From the NCBI GenBank assembly GCA_030146295.1, contig JASLCD010000453.1, positions 1-11,524 on the forward strand: 11,524 nucleotides of DNA. The letters are read 5' to 3'. Below are positions 1 through 6,582 of this stretch, one piece after another (position 1 is the first letter of the stretch; every line of letters begins with the position of its first letter). Made by a program: the position numbers and the translations under genes. Source of the DNA: Chryseobacterium sp. GTDB lineage: Bacteria; Bacteroidota; Bacteroidia; Flavobacteriales; Weeksellaceae. The notes below the pieces were generated by a model. That model was not told where the DNA came from. It made no database searches and worked only from the letters and a program-made list of their open reading frames with translations.

Positions 1-160
1 ATCTAAATTTTGTAACCAGTCTGATATAATACTATTTTATCATAAAACGATATTATTTTTTCAGCAATTTTATTTAAAAGCAATTAACCCACTACATATC
101 AATAAAATACAACACATTCAAATCAATTAAAAAAAGAGGATTTATCGTTGTTTTCAGCAA
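1..160. other. AT-rich intergenic stretch, no gene seen
   Basis: This leading stretch is very AT-rich and holds no open frame that resembles a protein. It lies beyond the terminator of the minus-strand AraC gene. It may contain regulatory DNA of a gene outside the window, but I see no promoter or repeat convincing enough to report. Confidence 0.5.
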
Positions 161-190
161 AAAAAAACGGATATTTCTATCCATTTTTTT
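161..190 (-). terminator. Terminator hairpin of the first AraC gene
   Basis: The core stem is GGATA (169-173) and TATCC (178-182) around a TTTC loop. It is extended by seven A (161-167) facing seven T (184-190), with one C/A mismatch. Read on the minus strand it gives a hairpin running into a long T-tract, 49 bp after the AraC stop codon. The A/T symmetry means it could also stop plus-strand transcription. Confidence 0.75.
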
Positions 191-238
191 ATTTATTTGA
201 ATGCTGGGCATGTGAAAAAAGTAAATTTAAAACATGTA

Positions 239-1117
239 TTATTCAATTTTTTTCACTCCTTTAAATTGTTCTTTAAATTCGGTAGGAGTTGTTTTTTTAA
301 TGGACTTAAATACCTTATTAAAGTTGGCAATATTATTAAATCCGGCTTCAAAAGCAATTTCAAACACAGTAAGATTTTTTTCCATCAGCCAGCGTGCAGC
401 ATAGCTGATTCTTATTTCATTCAGATAATTAATAAAAGTCTTTCCTGTTCGTTTTTTAATAAACCTGTTGAACGTTACATTGCTCATATTCACCAACGAA
501 GCTACTTTGTCCAGCGTTATTTTATTTTCAAAATTCTTATGCACAAAATCATGCACAACTTTCATTTTATCGTTATCAGCAAAGGTTTCAAGCTCAATAC
601 TATACGATGACAAAAGCGTTTTATTTTCTGCAACAGCCAACTCATTCAGAATCTTCATAATTTCTATAAAAGACTCAAAGCTGTTCATCTTTGACAGGTT
701 GAGAAACGAGTCTTTTAATTTTTCAGCTGTTTCGGACGAAAAAAGAATCCCTCTGATAGAGTCTTTCATCAGATTGTTGATGGGTTTCAGAATATTTTTT
801 TCCATCAGTGACTGCTGAAAGAAATCCTGATTAAATTGTATCGTAATTTCGTGGGTTTTCCTGTTTTTACACCTGTAATTGGCCCAGCAATGCGGCAGAT
901 TGGGTCCTACCAAAACCAATTCAATATTTCCTATTTCCCCGGTGTGATCTCCAACCATTCTGCGGTATCCTTTTCCTTTATAAATGAAATTGATTTCAAT
1001 TTCCGGATGGTAATGATACGGAAAGTCAAATGAAGCCTTGATCCTGTCAAACACAAGAAAACTATCCTCAGGAGATAGTGGAGTTATTTCTCTCAGAATA
1101 TTTTCTAATTCGCTCAT
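239..1117 (-). CDS. AraC-family transcriptional regulator with cupin sensor domain
   Basis: The 292-residue length is usual for AraC regulators with a ligand-binding N-terminus. Residues about 25-90 form a cupin-like domain. They carry H35, H37 and E41 (HYHPEIE) and a later H76 (GPNLPHCW), the arrangement that binds metal in cupins and is frequent in AraC proteins sensing sugars or small metabolites. Residues about 187-285 are the double helix-turn-helix AraC domain, ending in the family signature region FEAGFNNIANFNKVFK and TPTEFKEQF. The start ATG gives the complete N-terminus and faces a divergent AraC gene across a 201-bp spacer, and a hairpin terminator follows the stop. The ligand and target genes cannot be read from the sequence. 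Class assignment is firm; specificity is unknown. Confidence 0.93.
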   Translation of the reverse strand: MSELENILREITPLSPEDSFLVFDRIKASFDFPYHYHPEIEINFIYKGKGYRRMVGDHTGEIGNIELVLVGPNLPHCWANYRCKNRKTHEITIQFNQDFFQQSLMEKNILKPINNLMKDSIRGILFSSETAEKLKDSFLNLSKMNSFESFIEIMKILNELAVAENKTLLSSYSIELETFADNDKMKVVHDFVHKNFENKITLDKVASLVNMSNVTFNRFIKKRTGKTFINYLNEIRISYAARWLMEKNLTVFEIAFEAGFNNIANFNKVFKSIKKTTPTEFKEQFKGVKKIE

Positions 1118-1159
1118 ACAGGCTGTTTTGAAAAAAGGGGTTAGTTATATGGATCGCAG

Positions 1160-1173
1160 TACAAATCTTTGTA
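1160..1173. promoter_or_regulatory. Inverted repeat TACAAA-TC-TTTGTA in the divergent AraC spacer
   Basis: The arms TACAAA (1160-1165) and TTTGTA (1168-1173) are perfect, with a 2-bp spacer. The repeat lies 42 bp upstream of the minus-strand AraC start. It also includes an imperfect minus-strand -7 element (AAGATTTG against TAnnTTTG). It could be a regulator site or simply the promoter core; the sequence alone does not decide. Confidence 0.35.
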
Positions 1174-1225
1174 AAAATGATAAAATAATATCAATGTAAA
1201 AACATATTTTCTATTTATTTTATTC

Positions 1226-1233
1226 CAAATCTA
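1226..1233 (-). promoter_or_regulatory. Possible -7 element for the minus-strand AraC gene
   Basis: On the minus strand this reads TAGATTTG, a match to the Bacteroidota -7 consensus TAnnTTTG. No TTG lies at the expected 17-23 bp upstream; the nearest is 27 bp away. It would give a 5' leader of roughly 100 nt. It is a weak candidate, competing with the imperfect element near 1162. Confidence 0.3.
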
Positions 1234-1318
1234 TATGTCGGACATCAGAAATTTGGGTTTCAATAATTTAATACAGCCCGGATCATGCTTTTTCGTATCT
1301 TTAAACTAAAGTTAAAGT

Positions 1319-2185
1319 ATGCCGCAACCGCTTATTTTCGAAGACCATTATAAAAGACTCGGACTGGAAATATTTTCAGAAGAAAATCTGGAAAATTTCA
1401 ACGGGAACCGGTTCAGAACAGATATCAAAGTATTTTTTATGCCACCGGGATATGAGCTGACAGTAGACTTCAACCACTACAAAACAAAGAAATATTCCCT
1501 TTTTTTCCTGACCAACCAGCATCTGAACTTCCAAAAAGGAAAAGATGAATCTGTGCTTCTTTTCTACAACCGTGATTTCTATTGTATTCAGATTCATGAT
1601 AAAGAAGTTGCCTGCGATGGCCTTCTCTTTCATAATGTATTTGAAATTCCTTTCGTAGAGCTTGACCCTTCAGAAACAACTCTTATAAAAGGGTTATTCC
1701 AGAATATTCAGGATGAACTTGAATGGAAAGATTCGTCTGCTGAGGAAATGATCAGAACGTATGTAAAACAGATCATCATCCGGGCTACCCGAAAATGGAA
1801 AAAACAGAATTTGGAGAATGACACGCTCAGAATACCGGGCAATGAGCTGGATGTTTTCAGAGACTTCAGCAGACATCTGGAAATTCACTTCAGAGAAAAA
1901 CATAATGTGGCAGACTATGCAGACCTGCTTCACATGGCTCCGAAAACCTTAACCCATAAGTTTAAAAATTTAAATCTGGATTCTCCCAATCAGTTTATCA
2001 TCAACAGAATTTTACTAGAAGCAAAAAGGTTACTACTCTATACGGATAAGCCTGTAAAAGAAATAGCTTACGATCTGGGCTATGAAGATCCCGCCTATTT
2101 CAACCGTCTTTTTACCAACAAAACAGGAAATACGCCTGCTAATTTTAAGAAAAACTACTCCTCGGGAAAAAAGTACAATATTTAA
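1319..2185 (+). CDS. AraC-family transcriptional regulator
   Basis: This is a 288-residue protein. Residues about 183-280 are a clear AraC double helix-turn-helix domain. The first helix-turn-helix includes VADYADLLHMAPKTLTHKFK, and the second carries the family signature IAYDLGYEDPAYFNRLF with NTPANFKKNY. The N-terminal 180 residues resemble the degenerate sensor domain of AraC proteins without the histidine cluster seen in the divergent neighbour. The ATG at 1319 follows an AT-rich leader with a near-match -7 element (TATCTTTA at 1296-1303). An osmC-type gene follows on the same strand after 87 bp, with its own promoter, so the regulator may control it, which is an inference from proximity. 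The effector is unknown. Confidence 0.92.
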   Translation: MPQPLIFEDHYKRLGLEIFSEENLENFNGNRFRTDIKVFFMPPGYELTVDFNHYKTKKYSLFFLTNQHLNFQKGKDESVLLFYNRDFYCIQIHDKEVACDGLLFHNVFEIPFVELDPSETTLIKGLFQNIQDELEWKDSSAEEMIRTYVKQIIIRATRKWKKQNLENDTLRIPGNELDVFRDFSRHLEIHFREKHNVADYADLLHMAPKTLTHKFKNLNLDSPNQFIINRILLEAKRLLLYTDKPVKEIAYDLGYEDPAYFNRLFTNKTGNTPANFKKNYSSGKKYNI

Positions 2186-2198
2186 GCCTATTTATCTA

Positions 2199-2229
2199 TT
2201 GAATATGCTCACCACCGGACATACCTTTG
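2199..2229 (+). promoter_or_regulatory. Bacteroidota-type promoter of osmC
   Basis: A TTG at 2199-2201 is followed after 20 bp by TACCTTTG at 2222-2229. This fits the consensus for the primary sigma factor of this phylum (TTG, 17-23 bp, TAnnTTTG). It lies just after the AraC stop codon and about 44 bp before the osmC start, so osmC can be transcribed independently of the upstream AraC gene. Confidence 0.7.
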
Positions 2230-2272
2230 TAACATCAAAATCAAACAATACTAAAATACAAAAACAAACATT

Positions 2273-2692
2273 ATGAGACGTAACGCAACAGCCGTTTGGA
2301 ACGGTACCATCAAGGAAGGAAAAGGACATTTAACTACTCAAAGTACCACTTTAAACCAGACTCAATATTCTTTCAACAGCCGTTTTGCAGATGGTGTAGG
2401 TACTAACCCTGAAGAACTACTGGCAGCAGCCCATGCAGGGTGTTTCACGATGAAACTAGACGCAGAGCTTTCACAGGCGGGATACAATCCTGAAGAATTA
2501 AAAACAACTTCTGTAATCACTCTTGACCCTAATATCGGAAAGATTACAAAATCTGAGCTGACTTTAACGGCCAAAGTTCCGGGAATCTCAGAAGAAGAAT
2601 TCCAGAAATTTGCTAAAATTGCTGAAGAGGGATGTCCGGTAAGTGCAGCATTCAACTTTGAAATTACATTGACTGCTACTTTAGAAAATTAA
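2273..2692 (+). CDS. osmC: OsmC-family peroxidase
   Basis: OsmC proteins are cytoplasmic thiol peroxidases that reduce organic hydroperoxides. This 139-residue protein has the family length and its catalytic features: R37 (FNSRF), E48 (NPEELLAA), the peroxidatic C57 (AAHAGCF) and the resolving C121 (EEGCPVS). The N-terminus (TAVWNGTIKEGKG) and the substrate-like segment GVGTNPEE match classical OsmC rather than the Ohr branch. It is likely a single-gene unit: it has a strong promoter upstream and a hairpin terminator 25 bp after its stop codon. The preceding AraC gene is a candidate regulator. Assignment to the family is very secure; the physiological substrate is inferred. Confidence 0.95.
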   Translation: MRRNATAVWNGTIKEGKGHLTTQSTTLNQTQYSFNSRFADGVGTNPEELLAAAHAGCFTMKLDAELSQAGYNPEELKTTSVITLDPNIGKITKSELTLTAKVPGISEEEFQKFAKIAEEGCPVSAAFNFEITLTATLEN

Positions 2693-2717
2693 GATTCAGA
2701 GCATTTATATCAATAAG

Positions 2718-2740
2718 AACGGGCTTTAGCCCGTTTTTCT
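2718..2740 (+). terminator. Rho-independent terminator after osmC
   Basis: AACGGGC (2718-2724) pairs with GCCCGTT (2729-2735) around a TTTA loop and runs into TTTTTCT. It lies 25 bp after the osmC stop codon, with the orientation and T-tract expected of an intrinsic terminator. Confidence 0.85.
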
Positions 2741-2767
2741 ATTTAAAAAAGCATATTGGCTTTAGCC
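2722..2767. repeat. Two copies of a GGCTTTAGCC hairpin core
   Basis: The 10-bp palindromic core GGCTTTAGCC occurs at 2722-2731, inside the osmC terminator, and again at 2758-2767. In the second copy it is flanked by TT and AA, giving a TTGGC/GCCAA stem (2756-2760 with 2765-2769). The copies are 36 bp apart and keep the same TTTA loop with different outer stems. The second copy lacks a T-tract, so it is not an obvious terminator. This layout resembles REP-type interspersed elements. Confidence 0.6.
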
Positions 2768-2811
2768 AAAACTTAAATATCAAAATATCTTTCTATCCAA
2801 ACTTTTTAAAT

Positions 2812-2835
2812 AAAATATACCGATTGGTATATTTT
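2812..2835. promoter_or_regulatory. Probable TetR operator, perfect palindrome
   Basis: AAAATATACC (2812-2821) and GGTATATTTT (2826-2835) are perfect inverted arms around GATT. The site ends 2 bp before the -7 element TATATTTG and 31 bp before the TetR start codon, so a bound dimer would occlude the -33 region. Its core, ACC-GATT-GGT, resembles what I recall of sites for NemR and LmrA/YxaF-type TetR proteins (ACC-N4-GGT). Autorepression by the adjacent TetR is the natural inference. Confidence 0.8.
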
Positions 2836-2837
2836 TG

Positions 2838-2845
2838 TATATTTG
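2838..2845 (+). promoter_or_regulatory. -7 element of the TetR-thiolase operon
   Basis: TATATTTG matches the Bacteroidota -7 consensus TAnnTTTG and lies 21 bp upstream of the TetR start codon. No good -33 TTG is present 17-23 bp upstream, where the palindrome lies. Transcription would start near 2850 with a very short leader. Confidence 0.65.
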
Positions 2846-2866
2846 CATTGTATTTAAACATTTATA

Positions 2867-3472
2867 ATGTCGAAGGCAGAGAAAACAAAACAGCATATCA
2901 TTGAGAAAACAGCAACCCTTTTTAATACCAAGGGTTATATCTCCACATCGCTGTCTGACATTACCCAGGCAACGGGACTGACGAAAGGTAGTATCTATGG
3001 AAACTTTGAAAACAAAGATGAAGTAGCTATTGAGGTTTATAAATACAATGCCGGATTGCTGGGAAGAACCCTCAGCCGCTCTTTTGGTGACGAATATCCC
3101 AAATCCCTGGATAAGCTCCATGCATTTGTAGATTTTTACCGAAAAAACTGGAAGTTTGTTTTTTCCAACGGCGGATGTCCGCTGATGAATGCTGCAACAG
3201 AAGCAGACGATTCTTTCCCGGCTTTAAAAACTCAGGTTAAGAAGTCGTTTGAACAATGGATGTCAAAAATAGCAACTGCAATTCTGGAGGGGCAAAAAAA
3301 TGGGGAAGTTGATAAAAAAATCAATGCAGAACAGTATGCTTCCTTATTCATTATGCTTATTGAAGGCGGAATCCTGCTTTCAAAAACTATGGGTGATGCA
3401 AGTTTTCTAAACCATGCTTTAGACAAAATTACCCACATGATTGATCATGAACTCAATATTCTTCCATCATAA
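2867..3472 (+). CDS. TetR/AcrR-family transcriptional repressor
   Basis: This 201-residue protein has the normal TetR length. Residues about 6-52 form the DNA-binding domain: IIEKTATLFNTKGY, then the helix-turn-helix ISDITQATG-like segment (LSDITQATGLTKGSIYGNF), a strong match to the family. The C-terminal all-helical part contains a segment GGCPLMNAATEADD, with a cysteine at a position conserved in a subset of TetR proteins that includes the YxaF/LmrA and NemR types. Whether this cysteine senses electrophiles is unknown. It is the first gene of a four-gene operon with thiolase (10-bp gap), thioesterase and ketosynthase, and it has a perfect palindrome over its promoter. It probably represses its own operon and responds to a fatty-acyl or related ligand, which is inference. 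Confidence 0.93.
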   Translation: MSKAEKTKQHIIEKTATLFNTKGYISTSLSDITQATGLTKGSIYGNFENKDEVAIEVYKYNAGLLGRTLSRSFGDEYPKSLDKLHAFVDFYRKNWKFVFSNGGCPLMNAATEADDSFPALKTQVKKSFEQWMSKIATAILEGQKNGEVDKKINAEQYASLFIMLIEGGILLSKTMGDASFLNHALDKITHMIDHELNILPS

Positions 3473-3482
3473 ATTATACAAT

Positions 3483-4751
3483 ATGGAAACAAAAAAAGTG
3501 GCTATTGTAGGATACAACAGAATTCCTTTTGCCAGAATGAATACAGCTTATTCGGAACAGGGGAATCAGGATCTGCTGCTTGCTGCTCTGAACGGGCTGA
3601 TAGATCGTTATCACCTTAAAGGAAAAAGACTTGGAGAAGTTGCAGGAGGCGCAGTGATTAAACACATTTCCGAAAGCAACCTCATCAGAGAAACCGTAAT
3701 GAATACTAGTCTTGATCCCGCTACTCCTGCATGTGATCTTCAGCAGGCATGTGATACAGGAATTGAAGCGGCGATTTACATTGGAAATAAAATTGCTTTA
3801 GGTCAGATAGATTGTGGTATTGCATGTGGAGTAGAAGCCATGAGTAATATACCATTTGAATCTTCACCCGGATTGAGAAAAGCTTTATTGAAAGCTAATA
3901 AAGAAAAATCAGCATTCGGCAAATTAAAACAGCTGCTAAGCCCGAGACTGAAAGACTGGATGCCTATTCCCTATAAAGGACAGGAGCCCAAAACAGGTCT
4001 TGTCATGGGTGAACACACGGAAATTACAGCAAAATACTATACGATCTCCAGAGAAGATCAGGATCAGTTAGCATTAAAGAGTCATCAGAATATGGCCAAA
4101 GCTTATGACGAAGGCTTTTTTGACGATATGATTACTCCCGCATTCGGTTTAGATAAAGACAATAACCTCCGCCGTGACAGCAGTATTGAAAAATTGTCTC
4201 AGCTGAAACCTGCTTTTGATAAGCAGAACGGAACTTTAACAGCTGGAAATTCAACACCTTTTACGGATGGAGCTTCGTCTGTTTTATTAGCGAGTGAAGA
4301 ATGGGCCAAGGCCAACAATTTACCTGTTTTAGCATATATCACCTTTTCAGAACTGGCAGGGATAGAATATGTGGAAAATAAACAGGATCTGCTTCTTGCG
4401 CCTGTTTTTGCAGCAGAAAGAATGCTTAGGAAAGCAGGAATGAATCTATCAGATTTCGATTATTATGAAATTCACGAAGCATTTGCTGCACAGGTTTTAG
4501 CTACTATAAAAATCTGGGAAAATGATGAGCTTGCCAAAAAGTTTGGATTGGAAAAAGCCCTTGGAAAGATTGACAGAAGCAAATTAAATGTAAAAGGAGG
4601 AAGCCTTGCAGCGGCCCACCCTTTTGCTGCCACAGGAGGAAGAATTATCGCAACGCTGGCCAAATTACTTGACGAAAAAGGCAGCGGAAAAGGTTTTATA
4701 TCTATTTGTGCAGCGCGTGGGCAGGGAGTAACCATGATTTTAGAAAAATAA
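3483..4751 (+). CDS. Thiolase (acetyl-CoA C-acyltransferase, FadI/FadA-like)
   Basis: Thiolases cleave or form 3-ketoacyl-CoA with CoA or acetyl-CoA. The nucleophilic cysteine is C90 (LQQACDTGIEAA), the catalytic histidine motif is H331 (IHEAFAAQ), the C-terminal acid/base cysteine is C409 (ISICAARGQG), and H379 lies in GGSLAAAHPFAATGGR. HEAFA in place of NEAFA is a FadI-like feature. I chose the ATG at 3483 (METKKVAIVGYNRIPF), which gives 422 residues and a normal thiolase N-terminus. An in-frame ATG at 3441 would overlap the TetR gene and add 14 unrelated residues. The gene lies 10 bp after TetR and 11 bp before the thioesterase. The direction of the reaction in vivo (degradation or condensation) cannot be told from the sequence. 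Confidence 0.93.
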   Translation: METKKVAIVGYNRIPFARMNTAYSEQGNQDLLLAALNGLIDRYHLKGKRLGEVAGGAVIKHISESNLIRETVMNTSLDPATPACDLQQACDTGIEAAIYIGNKIALGQIDCGIACGVEAMSNIPFESSPGLRKALLKANKEKSAFGKLKQLLSPRLKDWMPIPYKGQEPKTGLVMGEHTEITAKYYTISREDQDQLALKSHQNMAKAYDEGFFDDMITPAFGLDKDNNLRRDSSIEKLSQLKPAFDKQNGTLTAGNSTPFTDGASSVLLASEEWAKANNLPVLAYITFSELAGIEYVENKQDLLLAPVFAAERMLRKAGMNLSDFDYYEIHEAFAAQVLATIKIWENDELAKKFGLEKALGKIDRSKLNVKGGSLAAAHPFAATGGRIIATLAKLLDEKGSGKGFISICAARGQGVTMILEK

Positions 4752-4762
4752 AAATTGAAACT

Positions 4763-5188
4763 ATGGATAGATTAGCACAATTACAACAATTCATCGGAAA
4801 AGAATTTGATGAGTCTCCATCGCCTTTTATGAAGTGGCTCAATCCCATCGTTCTCTCTGCAGATGAAGGCCAATTGGCCTTTCAATATACGGTAAGACCG
4901 GAGTGGCTGAATCCTATAGGAAATCTTCACGGCGGAGTTACAGCGGCTATTGTAGATGATATCATTGGCGCCACTATGTTTTCTTTAAATGAAAATTCTT
5001 TCATCACCACTATAAATAATGTCATCGATTATTTTTCAACTGCAAAAGAAAATGATAATATTGTAGCTGAAACTAAAATCATTAAAAGAGGTAAGCAATT
5101 TGTCAACGCACAATGCGAAATATGGAATGCGGATAAAACACGATTAATCGCAAGAGGAACCTCTAATTTATTCAAAATCAATAACTAA
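4763..5188 (+). CDS. PaaI-family hotdog-fold thioesterase
   Basis: PaaI-type hotdog enzymes hydrolyse acyl-CoA or aryl-CoA thioesters in the cytoplasm. The 141-residue product has the typical single-domain length. The motif NPIGNLHGGVTAAIVDD places H56-G57-G58 and the catalytic acid D65 nine residues after the histidine, the PaaI arrangement; D66 follows. The downstream strands (VIDYFSTAKENDNIVAETKIIKRGK) match the hotdog core. The ATG at 4763 was preferred over an upstream in-frame ATG at 4706 inside the thiolase, because the hotdog N-terminal helix begins here and the gap of 11 bp fits the operon. The ketosynthase gene starts 2 bp after the stop codon, so the two are probably translationally coupled. 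The substrate is presumably the product of the neighbouring thiolase or ketosynthase. Confidence 0.9.
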   Translation: MDRLAQLQQFIGKEFDESPSPFMKWLNPIVLSADEGQLAFQYTVRPEWLNPIGNLHGGVTAAIVDDIIGATMFSLNENSFITTINNVIDYFSTAKENDNIVAETKIIKRGKQFVNAQCEIWNADKTRLIARGTSNLFKINN

Positions 5189-5190
5189 GT

Positions 5191-6432
5191 ATGAAGAGAG
5201 TTGTCATTACAGGTCTTGGCGCAGTGACGCCTTTGGGAAATAATGTCGAAGAATTTTGGCAAAACAGTATCAATGGAGTGAGTGGAGCAAACAAAATCAC
5301 ACATTTTGACACAGAAAAATTTAAAGTACATTTTGCTTGTGAGGTTAAAAATTTTGATCCCAAACTCCATTTAACGCACAACGAAATCAAAAGAAGTGAT
5401 TTGTTTTCACAATATGCAATGTATTCTACCGCGGAAGCTCTGAAGGACTCCGGGCTTGAACTGGAGAATATGGATCCGTTTGATATCGGTGTCATCTGGG
5501 GAACAGGACAAGGCGGAATGTGGACTTTTGAAAGTGAGGTGATGAATTTTGCTGCCGGTGATGGTACTCCAAGATTCAATCCTTTCTTTGTCCCGAAATT
5601 TATTGCCAACATGGCATCGGGAATGATTTCTATGAAATATGGTCTGCAGGGCATCAATTATACAACAGTTTCTGCTTGTGCAACGGGAAATACTGCATTG
5701 ATGGACGCGTTCAACTATATCCGTCTGGGAAAAGCGAAGGTAATCGTAAGTGGTGGTTCTGAAGCGGCTATTTCGCCAGCTTCTATAGGTGGATTTTCTA
5801 TTATGAAAGCAATGTCTACAAGAAATGATGATTTTGCAACCGCCAGCCGTCCTTATGATGCAGACAGAGATGGTTTTGTAATGGGTGAAGGTTCAGGAAC
5901 ATTGATTCTTGAAGAATATGAGCACGCTAAAGCAAGAGGTGCAAAAATATATGCAGAATTAGTAGGGGCCGCGATGACAGCAGATGCCTATCACATGACA
6001 GCACCTCATCCGGACGGTGTGGGCGCTATCAAAGCGATGCAGCTAGCGCTTAATGAAGCAGGAATCAATACAGATGATATTGATTATATTAATCCTCATG
6101 CAACTTCCACTCCTCTTGGAGATCTGGTGGAACTGAACGGAATTAATAAATTATTTAAAGGAAGTAAAAACCTTGACATCAGTGCTACAAAATCTATGAC
6201 AGGGCATTTACTGGGAGCTGCCGGAGCCGTTGAAGCTATTATTTCAATCAAAGCTATTCAGAACGATATTATTCCTCCAACGATTAATCTTCATTCTATT
6301 GATGAAAATATTCCGCAGGATATTAATATTGTATTCGGAGAGGCAAAGGAAAAAGATATTACCTATGCTTTAAGCAATGCTTTTGGATTCGGAGGGCATA
6401 ATGCAACTCTGATTTTCAAAAAATTCAGCTGA
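5191..6432 (+). CDS. fabF: 3-oxoacyl-ACP synthase II-like ketosynthase (FabF family)
   Basis: Ketosynthases of this family condense acyl groups with malonyl-ACP. The 413 residues match FabF in length. The catalytic triad is at standard positions: C163 (VSACATG), H303 (INPHATSTPLGD) and H339 (SMTGHLLGAAGA), with the supporting K334. The C-terminal loop GFGGHN and the segment GTPRFNPFFVPKFIANMASG are as in FabF. The usual NxHGTSTP is here NPHATSTP, and SACAT-G-NTA differs from what I recall of housekeeping flavobacterial FabF, so this looks like a specialised paralogue. No acyl carrier protein or fabG lies beside it; partners would come from elsewhere. The gene ends the operon and is followed by a strong terminator. 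Family is certain; use of the name fabF is by homology only. Confidence 0.9.
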   Translation: MKRVVITGLGAVTPLGNNVEEFWQNSINGVSGANKITHFDTEKFKVHFACEVKNFDPKLHLTHNEIKRSDLFSQYAMYSTAEALKDSGLELENMDPFDIGVIWGTGQGGMWTFESEVMNFAAGDGTPRFNPFFVPKFIANMASGMISMKYGLQGINYTTVSACATGNTALMDAFNYIRLGKAKVIVSGGSEAAISPASIGGFSIMKAMSTRNDDFATASRPYDADRDGFVMGEGSGTLILEEYEHAKARGAKIYAELVGAAMTADAYHMTAPHPDGVGAIKAMQLALNEAGINTDDIDYINPHATSTPLGDLVELNGINKLFKGSKNLDISATKSMTGHLLGAAGAVEAIISIKAIQNDIIPPTINLHSIDENIPQDINIVFGEAKEKDITYALSNAFGFGGHNATLIFKKFS

Positions 6433-6450
6433 TCAAAATTTTAAAAAAAA

Positions 6451-6490
6451 AATCCCTGTATGAAAATCATGCAGGGATTCTTTATTTTAT
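6451..6490 (+). terminator. Terminator of the TetR-thiolase-ketosynthase operon
   Basis: AATCCCTG (6451-6458) pairs with CAGGGATT (6472-6479). The stem is prolonged through a T/G wobble and TATGA-type pairs to a 3-base AAA loop (6464-6466), 13 pairs in all. It is followed by CTTTATTTTAT and preceded by an A-tract. It starts 18 bp after the ketosynthase stop codon. Confidence 0.88.
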
Positions 6491-6510
6491 CACTGATTTT
6501 AAATCTAAAA

Positions 6511-6533
6511 AAGCAGCCAAAAACTGGCTGCTT
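6511..6533 (-). terminator. Terminator of the porin-Dabb-cupin operon
   Basis: AAGCAGCCA (6511-6519) and TGGCTGCTT (6525-6533) form a 9-bp stem around AAAAC. On the minus strand the stem runs into TTTTTT, so it serves the operon that ends at 6583. Together with the hairpin at 6451 it separates the two convergent operons. Its design is nearly the same as the hairpin at 11141-11163. Confidence 0.82.
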
Positions 6534-6582
6534 CAAAAACATAACGAATTATATATTTTCCCAAAAAGAAAATGACTTGTAG

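Noticed and set aside
197..1033. Open frames on the plus strand across the first AraC gene
   Set aside because: They are antisense to a clear AraC protein, have low-complexity Phe/Lys/Ser-rich translations and no family features.
1235..1245. Small palindrome ATGTC-G-GACAT in the AraC spacer
   Set aside because: Five-base arms in AT-rich DNA are expected by chance, and AraC proteins usually bind direct repeats.
2082..2276. 64-codon frame spanning the end of the second AraC gene and the osmC promoter
   Set aside because: It overlaps the AraC coding end out of frame and runs through the osmC promoter; the translation has no features of a real protein.
3441..3482. Upstream in-frame start for the thiolase
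   Set aside because: It would overlap TetR and add residues unlike any thiolase N-terminus; ATG at 3483 gives the family start.
4706..4762. Upstream in-frame start for the hotdog thioesterase
   Set aside because: It lies within the conserved thiolase C-terminus and adds 19 unrelated residues; ATG at 4763 fits the family.
5178..5657. 159-codon minus-strand frame inside the ketosynthase gene
   Set aside because: It is antisense to conserved FabF sequence, with no recognisable domain or promoter.
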